Shown one piece after another: positions 35,310-44,449 of a stretch of 64,000 nt of DNA. A program made the position numbers and the translations under genes. Position 1 is the stretch's first letter; each line of letters begins with the position of its first letter. The notes under the pieces are model-generated. The model made no database searches, was not told the DNA's origin, and was given only the letters and a program-made list of their open reading frames with translations. This stretch comes from Streptomyces resistomycificus (lineage in GTDB: Bacteria > Actinomycetota > Actinomycetes > Streptomycetales > Streptomycetaceae): NCBI RefSeq assembly GCF_001514265.1, contig NZ_KQ948991.1:161060-225059 (forward strand), read 5' to 3'.

Positions 35310-35620
35310 CCGTCGTCACCGCCCCCGCCTTCAACCGCGAACCCGCAGAACCGCCCCTTCGAGTCCTACGGCAGACAGCGCGTGCACCCGCCGGTGTCGC
35401 GCTTCGGCGTCGGTGTCGGCGACCACCGCGAGAACGGCGGCGTCGCCGACAGCTACTGGCCCGCCGTGGAGGCCTGGCGGTTGGCCTGCCAGCAACTGGA
35501 CCTGCCGTACGACCCGTTCGAGTCGAGATCAGGCCCGCCGTCGGCGAGGCCCTGCTGCTCGATCCACGGAACTTCCACGCCGTACGCGCCGCGGGCGGCG
35601 GGCGGAGAGTGCGGTGCGCC
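35310..35620 (+). pseudogene. Unidentified gene remnant with a frameshift
   Basis: One frame reads NPQNRPFESYGRQR, then PPVSRFGVGVGDHRENGGVADSY and WPAVEAWRLACQQLDLPYDPFE up to about 35520 with strong coding bias. A shifted frame then continues EIRPAVGEALLLDPRNFHAV. There is no start codon with a ribosome site and the tail runs out. GEALLLDPRNFHAV is faintly like the late strand of 2-oxoglutarate/Fe(II) oxygenases, but the family is not claimed. The rest of 35115-35674 shows no gene. Confidence 0.4.
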
Positions 35621-35674
35621 TGCCCGAAAGCCACCCGGCGTACCCGCGCCGACACCACGCGTATCCGGAGACGG

Positions 35675-36334
35675 CTACTTCACCGGCCGGACTCCCAGCG
35701 GCTCCCCGATCTCCTGCGCCATCACTCGGCCCGCCTCGAACTCCAGGGTCTCGTCGCCGATCTCCTGGTCCGTGTCGAGGCCGTCCAGTTCCTCCAGCGG
35801 CTGGTTGAGGCGGACGTGGGCCACCACGGACTGGAGGGCGCGCAGGGCCGCCGAGGCGGTGGAGCCCCAGTTGGAGAAGTAGGAGAACTGCCACCACCAC
35901 AGGGCCTCCGAGGTACGGCCGGCCCGGTAGTGGGCCATGCCGTGGCGGAGGTCGGTGATGACGTCGGTGAGGTCGTCGGAGATACGGGCCGGGACCGGTG
36001 CCTTACGGGGCTCGTAGGGGTCGAAGACCTCGGAGTAGACGTCGATCGGCTCCAGGAGACGCGCGAGGTTCTCGCGGAGGTCGTCGACGTCGCCCTCCGG
36101 GCCCAGGTCCGGCTCGTAGCGCTCGTCGGGGACGATGTCCTCGTGGGCGCCGAGGCGGCCGCCGGCCAGGAGCAGCTGGGAGACCTCCAGGAGCAGGAAG
36201 GGAACCGCCGAGTCCGGCTCGTCGCCCTTCGCTACCTCCGTGACGGCCACCAGGAAGCTCTCGACCTGGTCCGCGATCTGGACCGCGAAGTCGTCGGGGT
36301 TCTGGCTGGTCGCGTGCAGCGTGGCGTCAGACAT
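35675..36334 (-). CDS. DUF5063 domain-containing protein
   Basis: A 219-residue acidic, helical cytoplasmic protein of the DUF5063 family, found next to recR in Streptomyces. Typical segments are [36 protein letters not shown] and [21 protein letters not shown]. The function is unknown; its fixed position beside recR and ybaB hints at DNA repair or chromosome structure, but no motif shows this. The ATG overlaps the end of recR by 8 nt, so the two are coupled. Confidence 0.88.
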   Translation of the reverse strand: MSDATLHATSQNPDDFAVQIADQVESFLVAVTEVAKGDEPDSAVPFLLLEVSQLLLAGGRLGAHEDIVPDERYEPDLGPEGDVDDLRENLARLLEPIDVYSEVFDPYEPRKAPVPARISDDLTDVITDLRHGMAHYRAGRTSEALWWWQFSYFSNWGSTASAALRALQSVVAHVRLNQPLEELDGLDTDQEIGDETLEFEAGRVMAQEIGEPLGVRPVK

Positions 36335-36926
36335 CTAGGAGTCGTCTCCCCTCGAAGGCGCGGCCGAGGGTGACCTCGTCCGCGTATTCCAGGTCTCCGC
36401 CCACCGGGAGGCCGCTGGCCAGGCGGGTGACCTTGAGGCCCATGGGCTTGATCATGCGGGCGAGGTAGGTGGCCGTCGCCTCGCCTTCGAGATTCGGGTC
36501 CGTCGCCAGGATCAGCTCCGTGACCGTGCCGTCGGCCAGACGGGCCAGGAGTTCCCTGATCCGCAGGTCGTCCGGCCCCACGCCCTCGATCGGGCTGATC
36601 GCGCCACCGAGGACGTGGTACTTGCCCCGGAACTCACGGGTGCGCTCGATCGCGACGACGTCCTTCGGCTCCTCGACCACGCAGATGACGGACAGGTCGC
36701 GGCGGGTGTCGCGGCAGATGTTGCACAGCTCCTCCTGCGCGACGTTGCCGCAGGTCGCGCAGAAGCGGACCTTCGCCTTGACCTCCATCAGGCACTGCGC
36801 GAGCCGGCGTACGTCCGCCGGTTCCGCCTGCAGGATGTGGAAGGCGATCCGCTGCGCGCTCTTGGGACCGACGCCGGGCAGTCGCCCCAGCTCGTCGATG
36901 AGGTCCTGGACCACGCCTTCGTACAA
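36327..36926 (-). CDS. recR: Recombination protein RecR
   Basis: A 199-residue protein, the standard length. [18 protein letters not shown] is the helix-hairpin-helix, [18 protein letters not shown] the four-cysteine zinc site, and [15 protein letters not shown] followed by [16 protein letters not shown] the Toprim domain. RecR acts with RecO (and RecF) to load RecA on gapped DNA. It begins 88 nt after ybaB and continues into the DUF5063 gene, forming the conserved ybaB-recR block. Confidence 0.96.
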   Translation of the reverse strand: MYEGVVQDLIDELGRLPGVGPKSAQRIAFHILQAEPADVRRLAQCLMEVKAKVRFCATCGNVAQEELCNICRDTRRDLSVICVVEEPKDVVAIERTREFRGKYHVLGGAISPIEGVGPDDLRIRELLARLADGTVTELILATDPNLEGEATATYLARMIKPMGLKVTRLASGLPVGGDLEYADEVTLGRAFEGRRLLDV

Positions 36927-37014
36927 CGGACTGCCCGTCCTTCCGTGCTTGCCGAGGATCCTTCTGTACGTACGGTAGTTGGCCGATGCCCCGCGTAGAA
37001 GGGCGGGCCGAGGA

Positions 37015-37359
37015 TCAGAACGGCAGGCCGGGAATCCCGCTGCCGCCGCCGAGGCCCTGGGCCAGCGGTCCGAGCTTCTGCTGCTGGAGGGTCTGCGCGT
37101 TCTCGTTGGCCGCCTGGACGGCCGCCACGATCAGGTCGGCGAGGGTGTCGGTGTCCTCCGGATCCACCGCCTTGGGGTCGATCTTGAGGGCACGCAGTTC
37201 ACCGGCACCGGTGACCGTCGCGGTGACCAGGCCGCCGCCCGCCTGTCCGTCGACCTCGGTCCTGGCGAGTTCCTCCTGGGCGTTCGCCAGGTCCTGCTGC
37301 ATCTTCTGGGCCTGCTGCAGCAGCTGCTGCATGTTGGGCTGGCCACCACCGGGGATCAC
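37015..37359 (-). CDS. YbaB/EbfC family nucleoid-associated protein
   Basis: A 114-residue DNA-binding dimer protein. The helical [23 protein letters not shown] segment, the [22 protein letters not shown] strand pair and the helix with [17 protein letters not shown] define the family. Proteins of this type bind DNA with little sequence specificity, coat the nucleoid, and are encoded next to recR. GTG 37359 is chosen because AAGGAG lies 8 nt upstream; the frame opens further to 37401 without a ribosome site. Confidence 0.92.
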   Translation of the reverse strand: MIPGGGQPNMQQLLQQAQKMQQDLANAQEELARTEVDGQAGGGLVTATVTGAGELRALKIDPKAVDPEDTDTLADLIVAAVQAANENAQTLQQQKLGPLAQGLGGGSGIPGLPF

Positions 37360-37634
37360 GATCAGCTCTCCTTGGTCGGTACGGGTTTTCCCGTTCAGCA
37401 CGAGCCTACGTGCTCAGCCCAGGCATCGCCCCAGCACTCTTTCGAGTGAGTGGGCCGGGAATCCTATACCTGATCAAGGCCCTCTTCCGGACGGAAAAGA
37501 GGCGAAAGGCACTGCTTCGCCACCCATTGGGCGGTAGGAAGGGTCCGGCGCATCAGCACCGGGCGTCACGGTGTCACGGTGCCACGCACGTGAGTCACGC
37601 AACGTGATCGGTCGGGATCAGTAGGGAGTGCCGG

Positions 37635-38384
37635 GTGGGTCAGCCGGAGATGCAGCCCGAGGGTCCGCCTCAGGACGGACGGGAAGAGAGGGCGGCCGGG
37701 CTCCGGCCGGGCGATCTGACCGGGCGGACGTTCCCGCTGGGCGACTGGGGGGAGCCCGCGCTGCGGCTGGACGAGCTGTACCGGTGGGTGGAGCAGGGGG
37801 CGCTGGAGACGGCGGCCTGGTATCTCGCGGACCGGGTGTGGAAGCGGCGCGGGGCGCGGGCGCTGCGGGCGGGGGCGGCGGCCGGGGCGGTGGCCGGGGC
37901 GGCGCTGCCGTTGCTGGACATGACGGGGGTGGTGGGCGGGGTCGCGCCCTGGGGCTACCTCGCGCTGCTGCTGGGGGTGGCGTGTGTGGCCGGGGACCGC
38001 TACTTCGGTGTGACGTCCGGCTGGATAAGGGACGTGGCCACGGCCCAGGCCGTGCAGCGACGGCTCCAGGTCCTCCAGTTCGACTGGGCCTCCGAGAGCG
38101 TCCGCGAGGTGCTCGGGCCGACGGAGGGCACGGCGGGCGAGGCCGCCGACCGGTGCCTGGCCGTACTGCGCCGCTTCTCGGAGGACGTGACCGAGCTGGT
38201 CCGCACGGAGACGGCCGACTGGATGGTCGAGTTCCGCACCGGCGCGGCCCCCCTCGGCATCCAGTCGGCGGTGACCGTTCCCCAGCGGACGGATTCGGGG
38301 GCCTCCCAGGGCCGTTTCCCGCTCCCGCCGGGCCCCGGCACCCGCCCCAACATGCCGCGGCAGCGCCCGCCGGAGCCGCGCTGA
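37635..38384 (+). CDS. SLATT domain-containing membrane protein
   Basis: A 249-residue protein. LDELYRWVEQGALETAAWYLADRVWKRRGARALR (about 43-77) is the amphipathic lead-in of the SLATT domain, followed by two membrane helices (about 80-100 and 105-123) and a long helical region up to residue 205 with DWMVEF; the C-terminus is Pro-rich. SLATT proteins are predicted pore-forming effectors tied to nucleotide-sensing (SMODS, SLOG) or TIR systems, though here no such partner is adjacent. GTG start with GGGAG 6 nt upstream. It is convergent with the kinase gene. Confidence 0.8.
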   Translation: MGQPEMQPEGPPQDGREERAAGLRPGDLTGRTFPLGDWGEPALRLDELYRWVEQGALETAAWYLADRVWKRRGARALRAGAAAGAVAGAALPLLDMTGVVGGVAPWGYLALLLGVACVAGDRYFGVTSGWIRDVATAQAVQRRLQVLQFDWASESVREVLGPTEGTAGEAADRCLAVLRRFSEDVTELVRTETADWMVEFRTGAAPLGIQSAVTVPQRTDSGASQGRFPLPPGPGTRPNMPRQRPPEPR

Positions 38385-38514
38385 GGGCCGCCGGCCGAGC
38401 CGGGATGACGGGCCGCCGCGCGTGAGGTGACCGGGCACCCTCGCGCCGGCCACCCCTCGCGCCGGCCTCGCTTCGACGGGCCGACGACGAGGGCGGGTTC
38501 GGGTTCGGGTTCGG

Positions 38515-40803
38515 TCACTGCCTGGTGTACGTCAGCTTCTCGCTCGTGTCGGTGTTGACGCGTTCGAGGGTGCCGTCCGGCAGCAGGGTGATCTCGGTCG
38601 CCGCGCCCGGGGAACAGGACGAGCGCGGCTCACCGCTGGTGACCGTCGACGGGCCGACCCGCAACGGCCCCTCGGCGCCGGACGCTTCGACCAGGTCCGC
38701 CTGGAAGACACAGTGGTAGGTGCCGTTCGCGGTGGGGCCGTCGGCGACGAGGGACAGCACCGTGTCGCCCTTCTCGCCCTGCTGGATGGTCAGTTCGCGG
38801 GTGTGCAGGCCGTCGGCGTTGTCGATCGTCGTGCTCCAGGTGCCGAGGTAGCCGGCCGGGACCGCGCCGTCCGTCGCCGGGCTGGAGGTCGCCGACTGCG
38901 AAGGGGCCGGTGACGTCCGCTGTTCGGGCGTGCTCTCGCCGGGGGTCGTCGGAGCCGTCACGGAAGGGGTGGGGTCACCGCCCGCCTGGTCGTCCCCGTC
39001 ACCGTTCATCAGCGCGTAGACCGAGCCGCCGGCCGCGAGCGCGACGACCAGGGCGACCAGGACGAGCACGGCGGTGGAGCGGGAGTCGCGCCTGGGGGCC
39101 TGGGGCGGGATGTGGGTGGCCGGGGGCGGCCCGTAGGGCGGGGTCTGGCCCAGGCCGCCGTACTGGTTGTACGGCGACGGGGTGCCCGGCGCTCCGGGCG
39201 CTCCGGACCAGGCCCCGGGGACGGCCGCCCAGTTGCCCGGGGCGCCGGGCTGCTGGGGGTGACCGTACGCCGGGGGCGGGGCGGCCGGGTTCGGGTGCTG
39301 CTGCGGGTAGCCGTAGGCCGGGTGGGAGGGGGCGGGGCCGGCCGGGGTGGAGTTCCCGAAGGAACCGGCGGCGGGCGGAGCGCCCGGGGTGCCCGGCGGG
39401 GGCGTCCGGACTCCCTGGCCCGCGGCGACGGTGGGCAGGTGGTCCAGGCGCTCACCGCTGCCGGGCTGCCGCGGCGCGGGCGGGCCGGGGGGCGTGGCGG
39501 GGGCCTGGGCCGGTGCGGGGGTCTGATGCGCGGAGCCCGCCTGGGGCCGGGTTCCGGCCTCGTGCGGGTTCGAGGCCTGGTGCGGGTTCGAGGCCTGGTG
39601 CGGGGCGCGATCGGATGCCGGGCTCACCGCCGGGGGCGGGGGCGAGCCGTCGGCGACGGCCGCGTGCTCGGGAGGCACCTCGGCAGCGGGCCCCGCACCG
39701 GCACCGGAGGCGGGGTGGGGCGCGGAACCAACACCCGGGCCGGCCCCGGCCGCGGCCCCCGCACCGGCCACGGCGCCGGTATCCACGCCGTCGCCCTCGC
39801 CGGACGCGGCACCACCGCCGACGGCAGCACCGGCGGCACCACCGCCGACAGCAGCACCGGATCCGCCGCCGTCCCCCGCCCCCTCCGGATCCTCCGCGTC
39901 CAGCAACCGCACCGCGTGCCGCCCCAGTTGGGCCACCAACGCGCTCGGCAGCCACGGGTCCAGGGCCCGGCCGCCGGAGACCGTGTCCTGAGCGCCCGTG
40001 CGCTCCAGGATCCGGTCCAGCGTCGGACGGGACCCCGGGTCCTTCTTCAGGCAGGTGCGGACGAGGTCGGCGATGCCCTCGGGGACGCCCTCCAGGTCGG
40101 GTTCCTCCTGGGCGATGCGGAACATCAGGGCGTGCACACCGCTGTTGGCGGTGCCGAAGGGGAGCTTGCCGGTCGCGGCGTAGGCCAGCACCGAGCCGAG
40201 GCAGAAGACGTCGCAGGCCGGGGTGATCCGGTCACCCCGCACCTGCTCGGGCGCCATGAACCCCGGTGAGCCGACGAGCGCGCCGGTGCGGGTCAGTCCC
40301 CCGTCGGTGACCGTCTCCAGCGCCCGTGCGATGCCGAAGTCGATGACCCGCGGACCGTCGATGGTCACCAGCACGTTGGACGGCTTGAGGTCGCGGTGGA
40401 CGATCCCCGCGGCGTGCACGTCCTTCAGCGCGTGCGCGAGGCCGGCCGCCAGGATGCGTACCGTGCGTTCGGGCAGCGCCCCGTGGTCGTGACCGACGAC
40501 CTGCTGGAGGCTCGGCCCGGCGACGTATCCGGTGGCCACCCAGGGCACGGCCGCCTCGGTGTCGGCGTCCAGCACGGGCGCCGTCCAGTACCCGCCGACC
40601 TGTCGGGCTGCCTGCACCTCCTGCCGGAACCGCGCCCGGAACTCGTCCTGGGCGGCCAGTTCCTCCCGTACGAGCTTGACGGCGACCGTGCGCCCCCGGT
40701 CGGAGCGGGCCAGATACACCTGGCCCATCCCACCGGCGCCGAGCCGCGCCAACAGCCGGTACGCACCGATCCGTGGTGGATCCCCGGGCCCCAGTTTCTC
40801 CAT
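38515..40803 (-). CDS. Serine/threonine protein kinase with extracellular C-terminal domain
   Basis: A 762-residue Hanks-type kinase. GAGGMGQV glycine loop (22-29), K43, HRDLKPSN with D138, DFG with D155, and GALVGSPGFMAPEQVRGD are all present, so it should be active. Residues about 300-560 are Ala/Gly/Pro-rich and contain tandem units (HQASNPHQASNPHEAG). One membrane helix lies at about 577-600 (TAVLVLVALVVALAAGGSVYAL), and a ~120-residue extracytoplasmic domain with two cysteines (YHCVFQAD...SSCSPG) may sense ligand. ATG 40803 begins the kinase domain; the open frame upstream is non-coding. It is convergent with the SLATT gene. Confidence 0.92.
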   Translation of the reverse strand: MEKLGPGDPPRIGAYRLLARLGAGGMGQVYLARSDRGRTVAVKLVREELAAQDEFRARFRQEVQAARQVGGYWTAPVLDADTEAAVPWVATGYVAGPSLQQVVGHDHGALPERTVRILAAGLAHALKDVHAAGIVHRDLKPSNVLVTIDGPRVIDFGIARALETVTDGGLTRTGALVGSPGFMAPEQVRGDRITPACDVFCLGSVLAYAATGKLPFGTANSGVHALMFRIAQEEPDLEGVPEGIADLVRTCLKKDPGSRPTLDRILERTGAQDTVSGGRALDPWLPSALVAQLGRHAVRLLDAEDPEGAGDGGGSGAAVGGGAAGAAVGGGAASGEGDGVDTGAVAGAGAAAGAGPGVGSAPHPASGAGAGPAAEVPPEHAAVADGSPPPPAVSPASDRAPHQASNPHQASNPHEAGTRPQAGSAHQTPAPAQAPATPPGPPAPRQPGSGERLDHLPTVAAGQGVRTPPPGTPGAPPAAGSFGNSTPAGPAPSHPAYGYPQQHPNPAAPPPAYGHPQQPGAPGNWAAVPGAWSGAPGAPGTPSPYNQYGGLGQTPPYGPPPATHIPPQAPRRDSRSTAVLVLVALVVALAAGGSVYALMNGDGDDQAGGDPTPSVTAPTTPGESTPEQRTSPAPSQSATSSPATDGAVPAGYLGTWSTTIDNADGLHTRELTIQQGEKGDTVLSLVADGPTANGTYHCVFQADLVEASGAEGPLRVGPSTVTSGEPRSSCSPGAATEITLLPDGTLERVNTDTSEKLTYTRQ

Positions 40804-40886
40804 CGTCGCGCCGCCTTCCCCCGCCCCGCCCCTGAGCAACAGACCGAGGATAGTGCGGCCCCACCCGCCGGTGAGCTGGGCGTTGT

Positions 40887-41348
40887 CTACGGTTCCGTAA
40901 CAGGCGGGCCGATCTGTTCGAGTGCCTTCGACAGCCGTTCCAGCACGCGTACGGCGTCCGAGAACCCGGCGTCGTCGCCGTAGGCGGCGGCCAGCCGGTC
41001 GGCGAAGGCGGCGTGCCCCGGGTCGATCCGGGACACCGCCGCGAGCCCCTCCTCGGTGGGCGCCAGGAGCTTCGCGCGCCGGTGCGCCGGGTTGGGCCGG
41101 TACTCCGCGAGCCCCTTGTCCACCAGCAGGTCGGCGATGCGCTGCACGCTCTGCCGGGTGATGCCCATCGCCCGGGCGATGCCGGAGACGGGCAGCGGTT
41201 CGCCGAGCACCGCGCCGAGCACCTGCCACCAGGCGGCGGTGAGCCCGGCGGGCCGTGCCAGCTCCTCCGCCACGGCGAGGAACTGGCCGTTGAGCCGGAA
41301 GACGCCGAGCGCGCTGCGGCTGAGCAGATCCTGCCGCTCCCGGCTCAC
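40887..41348 (-). CDS. MarR family transcriptional regulator
   Basis: A 153-residue winged-helix protein. LPVSGIARAMGITRQSVQRIADLLVDKGLAEYRPNPAHRRAKLL is the DNA-binding helix-turn-helix and wing, flanked by dimerisation helices. MarR proteins usually repress genes for efflux or detoxification until a small ligand binds. The GTG at 41348 overlaps the stop of the DJ-1/PfpI gene by 4 nt. Palindromes near 41986-42019, upstream of the DJ-1 gene, are likely operators of this repressor. Confidence 0.9.
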   Translation of the reverse strand: MSRERQDLLSRSALGVFRLNGQFLAVAEELARPAGLTAAWWQVLGAVLGEPLPVSGIARAMGITRQSVQRIADLLVDKGLAEYRPNPAHRRAKLLAPTEEGLAAVSRIDPGHAAFADRLAAAYGDDAGFSDAVRVLERLSKALEQIGPPVTEP

Positions 41349-41950
41349 AGCGCCCCCGCCTTCTCCAGGACGGCGTAGGCCTCGACGTCGGAGTCGTGGA
41401 ACAGCCGGTACCAGGCGTCGAGCACGTCGCCCTCGTACACCCCGAGCAGCCCGAGGATCTCGCGGGCGAAGGCGACGGGTTCGGTCGGTCCCGCGGTGAC
41501 CAGGCCGCGGTCGCTCACCGCGTCCGCCTCGACGTACCGCCCGCCGCCGGCGTATCCGGTGGCGGCCAGGTAGAAGGAGATCGCGCTGGTGTGGTCGCGC
41601 TCGTCGAGCAGTCCCTCGCGGGCCAGTCCCGCGGTGGCCCCGCAGATCGCGGCGACGGGCACACCGGCGTCCAGGAACGCGCGGGCCGTGCGGGCGAAGG
41701 GGGCGAGGTCGTCCGTCGTGTCCCAGAGGTCGGCGCCCGGCAGGATCAGCATCGCGCTGTCCTGCGGTCGCAGGTCCTCCAGCGCGGACGAGGGCTGGAC
41801 GCGCAGCCCGCCCACCGACGTCACCGGCGCCGCGGTGGGACCGACCGTGCGGATCTCGTATCCGGCGCGGGCGAGATGCGCCGTCGCGTATCCCGTCTCC
41901 CAGTCGGCGAGCGTGTCGTACACGGCGAGATGCACTGGCTTGCGGTTCAT
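41345..41950 (-). CDS. DJ-1/PfpI family protein
   Basis: A 201-residue glutamine amidotransferase-like protein. VPVAAICGATAGLAREGLLD contains the nucleophile-elbow cysteine expected in the DJ-1/PfpI fold, and DSAMLILPGADLWD the acidic residue region. Substrate is not known; DJ-1 relatives include proteases, glyoxalase/deglycase-like enzymes and transcription regulators. It is the first gene of a two-gene operon with MarR and is divergent from the aminotransferase. Confidence 0.87.
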   Translation of the reverse strand: MNRKPVHLAVYDTLADWETGYATAHLARAGYEIRTVGPTAAPVTSVGGLRVQPSSALEDLRPQDSAMLILPGADLWDTTDDLAPFARTARAFLDAGVPVAAICGATAGLAREGLLDERDHTSAISFYLAATGYAGGGRYVEADAVSDRGLVTAGPTEPVAFAREILGLLGVYEGDVLDAWYRLFHDSDVEAYAVLEKAGAL

Positions 41951-41985
41951 GGCGGCCTCCTCGGTCCTGCGATCGCCCCTTGCGA

Positions 41986-42019
41986 TGACAACACACTGTC
42001 ATTTCGACAGCTTGCTGTC
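41986..42019. promoter_or_regulatory. Two adjacent palindromes, candidate MarR operators
   Basis: TGACA-N6-TGTCA at 41986-42001 and GACAGC-TT-GCTGTC at 42006-42019 share the TGTC/GACA half-site. They lie between the DJ-1/MarR operon and the divergent aminotransferase gene, 36 bp ahead of the DJ-1 start. Confidence 0.55.
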
Positions 42020-42130
42020 AATAGGCACCGCTCCAGGCGACCGACCTTCGACAACCTGTCGCGGAAAGCCCTCGTCCACAGACAGGACGCCAATACCGCT
42101 TCCGCATCGCGGACATTTACCCTCGGGCCC

Positions 42131-43486
42131 ATGACCCCTCAGCCAAACCCCGAGGTCGGCGCCGCCGTGAAGGCCGCGGACCGTGCGCACGTGTTCCACT
42201 CCTGGTCCGCGCAGGAGCTCATCGACCCGCTCGCCGTGGCCGGCGCGGAGGGGTCGTACTTCTGGGACTACGACGGCAACCGGTACCTCGACTTCACCAG
42301 CGGTCTCGTCTACACCAACATCGGCTACCAGCACCCCAAGGTCGTCGCCGCGATACAGGAGCAGGCCGCGACCCTGTCCACGTTCGCTCCCGCCTTCGCG
42401 ATCGAGGCGCGTTCGGAGGCGGCCCGGCTGATCGCCGAGCGGACGCCCGGCGACCTGGACAAGATCTTCTTCACCAACGGCGGGGCGGACGCGGTGGAGC
42501 ACGCCGTGCGCATGGCCCGGCTGCACACCGGGCGGCCGAAGGTGCTGTCGGCGTACCGCTCGTACCACGGCGGCACCCAGCAGGCGATCAACCTCACCGG
42601 TGACCCGCGCCGCTGGGCCTCCGACGGCGCCGCGGCCGGGGTCGTGCACTTCTGGGCGCCCTTCCTGTACCGCTCCCGCTTCTACGCGGAGACCGAGGAG
42701 CAGGAGTGCGCGCGCGCCCTGGAACACCTGGAGACGACGATCGCCTTCGAGGGGCCGGCGACGGTCGCGGCGATCATCCTGGAGACGATCCCGGGGACGG
42801 CCGGGATCATGGTCCCGCCGCCGGGCTACCTCGCCGGGGTTCGCGAGATCTGCGACAAGTACGGGATCGTCTTCGTCCTCGACGAGGTCATGGCCGGATT
42901 CGGCCGGACCGGCGAGTGGTTCGCGGCCGACCTGTTCGACGTCGTACCGGACCTGATGACCTTCGCCAAGGGCGTGAACTCCGGGTATGTGCCGCTCGGC
43001 GGCGTGGCCGTCTCCGGCGCGATCGCGGAGACCTTCGGCAAGCGGCCCTACCCGGGCGGGCTGACCTACTCGGGGCACCCGCTGGCGTGTGCGGCGGCCG
43101 TCGCGACGATCGGCGTGATGGCCGAGGAGGGCGTCGTCGAGAACGCGGCGCGGCTCGGGGCGGACGTCGTCGGTCCCGCGCTGCGGGAGCTGGCCGACCG
43201 GCACCCGTCGGTGGGCGAGGTGCGCGGCGTCGGCATGTTCTGGGCGATCGACCTGGTCAGGAACCAGGAGACGCGCGAGCCGCTGGTGCCGTACAACGCG
43301 GCCGGCGAGGCGAACGCGCCGATGGCCAGGTTCGGCGCCGCCCTGAAGGCGGGAGGAGTGTGGCCGTTCATCAACATGAACCGGACGCACGTGGTGCCGC
43401 CGTGCAACGTGAGTGAGGCGGAGCTGAAGGAGGGGCTGGCGGCGCTGGACACGGCCCTCTCGGTGGCGGACGAGTTCACGGAATAG
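42131..43486 (+). CDS. Class III aminotransferase (aspartate aminotransferase family protein)
   Basis: A 451-residue PLP-dependent aminotransferase. FFTNGGADAVEHAVRMAR binds the cofactor phosphate, FVLDEVMAGFGRTG carries the aspartate that contacts the ring nitrogen, and the Schiff-base lysine is K280 in TFAKGVNSGYVPLGG. The fold is class III (omega type) like beta-alanine, taurine or 4-aminobutyrate transaminases; the substrate is unclear. ATG 42131 starts the protein. A GntR-family regulator follows on the same strand and may control it. Confidence 0.9.
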   Translation: MTPQPNPEVGAAVKAADRAHVFHSWSAQELIDPLAVAGAEGSYFWDYDGNRYLDFTSGLVYTNIGYQHPKVVAAIQEQAATLSTFAPAFAIEARSEAARLIAERTPGDLDKIFFTNGGADAVEHAVRMARLHTGRPKVLSAYRSYHGGTQQAINLTGDPRRWASDGAAAGVVHFWAPFLYRSRFYAETEEQECARALEHLETTIAFEGPATVAAIILETIPGTAGIMVPPPGYLAGVREICDKYGIVFVLDEVMAGFGRTGEWFAADLFDVVPDLMTFAKGVNSGYVPLGGVAVSGAIAETFGKRPYPGGLTYSGHPLACAAAVATIGVMAEEGVVENAARLGADVVGPALRELADRHPSVGEVRGVGMFWAIDLVRNQETREPLVPYNAAGEANAPMARFGAALKAGGVWPFINMNRTHVVPPCNVSEAELKEGLAALDTALSVADEFTE

Positions 43487-43562
43487 CCGTGGTGGGCAGG
43501 CGCCTGAGGCACGTGAGTCTGCCCACAGTTCGACAACAGCCGCCGCGAACTCGAACGCGTAA

Positions 43563-43598
43563 GGTGGCGTGCTCGTAGACATATACGTGCACGCCACC
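43563..43598. promoter_or_regulatory. 10-bp inverted repeat ahead of the GntR gene
   Basis: GGTGGCGTGC (43563-43572) is the exact complement of 43589-43598, with 16 nt between; the ATATAC in the middle is AT-rich. It ends 28 nt before the GntR start, so it is a likely autoregulatory operator or hairpin leader. Confidence 0.5.
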
Positions 43599-43626
43599 CG
43601 ATCGCGACGAGGGAGACGCCCCGACG

Positions 43627-44328
43627 ATGCCCGCCAGTAGCGGCAACGGCGCCGTGACCCGCAGCACCCTGCGGCAACAGATCGCCGACGCGCTTCGCGA
43701 CGAGGTGCTGGCCGGGCGGCTGCAGCCGGGGCAGGAGTTCACGGTGAAGGAGATCGCCGACCAGTACGGCGTCTCCGCGACACCGGTGCGCGAGGCACTG
43801 GTGGACCTGTCCGCGCAGGGGCTGCTCGAGGCGGACCAGCACCGGGGCTTCCGGGTGCACGAGTACACGTACACCGACTTCCGGGGCATCATCGAGGCCC
43901 GCAGCCTGGTCACCGACGGCATGTTCGAGGTGCTCGACAAGGGTCACCTGGTCTACCGCGATCTCGACGCCCCCCGTACGGCCGCCGCCGTCGCGGGCGT
44001 CCGCCGCCGCGGCGAGGAGGCGCAGCGCGCCGCCGCCGCCGGTGACCTCACCGTCCTCATCGGCTACGACCTGCGCTTCTGGCGCGAGTTGAGCAACCTG
44101 TTCGGCAACCCCTACCTCGCCGACTTCCTGCACCGGCTGCGCGTGCAGTCCTGGGTGTGCACGGTGCAGCACCTGCGGCGCCTGTCCGACCTGCGCGGCA
44201 GCCTGTGGTCCGGGCACACGGAACTGGTGGACACCCTGGCCCGGCACGACACCCCGGCCGCCCGCTCGATCATCGCCGCCTACAACCAGGACGCGCTCGC
44301 ACTGATCGAACGCCTCGCAGCGGGGTGA
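43627..44328 (+). CDS. GntR family transcriptional regulator (FadR/FCD type)
   Basis: A 233-residue regulator. The N-terminal winged helix is STLRQQIADALRDEVLAGRLQPGQEFTVKEIADQYGVSATPVREALVDLSAQGLLE, typical of GntR. The FCD effector domain follows (ARSLVTDGMFEVL...LRFWRELSNLFGNPYLADFLHRLR), which binds a metal and often a carboxylic acid. ATG 43627 follows GAGGGAGA. The ligand is unknown. Confidence 0.9.
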   Translation: MPASSGNGAVTRSTLRQQIADALRDEVLAGRLQPGQEFTVKEIADQYGVSATPVREALVDLSAQGLLEADQHRGFRVHEYTYTDFRGIIEARSLVTDGMFEVLDKGHLVYRDLDAPRTAAAVAGVRRRGEEAQRAAAAGDLTVLIGYDLRFWRELSNLFGNPYLADFLHRLRVQSWVCTVQHLRRLSDLRGSLWSGHTELVDTLARHDTPAARSIIAAYNQDALALIERLAAG

Positions 44329-44449
44329 GCGGGGCCGGCACGGGTATGGGACCTGCACGACAGGAGCACACTCCGTGCCGCACCGACTACCCTGCCCTGA
44401 CCACACTGTGACGACCACCGTGCGCTGCGAGTATCCGAGGAGCTGACCT

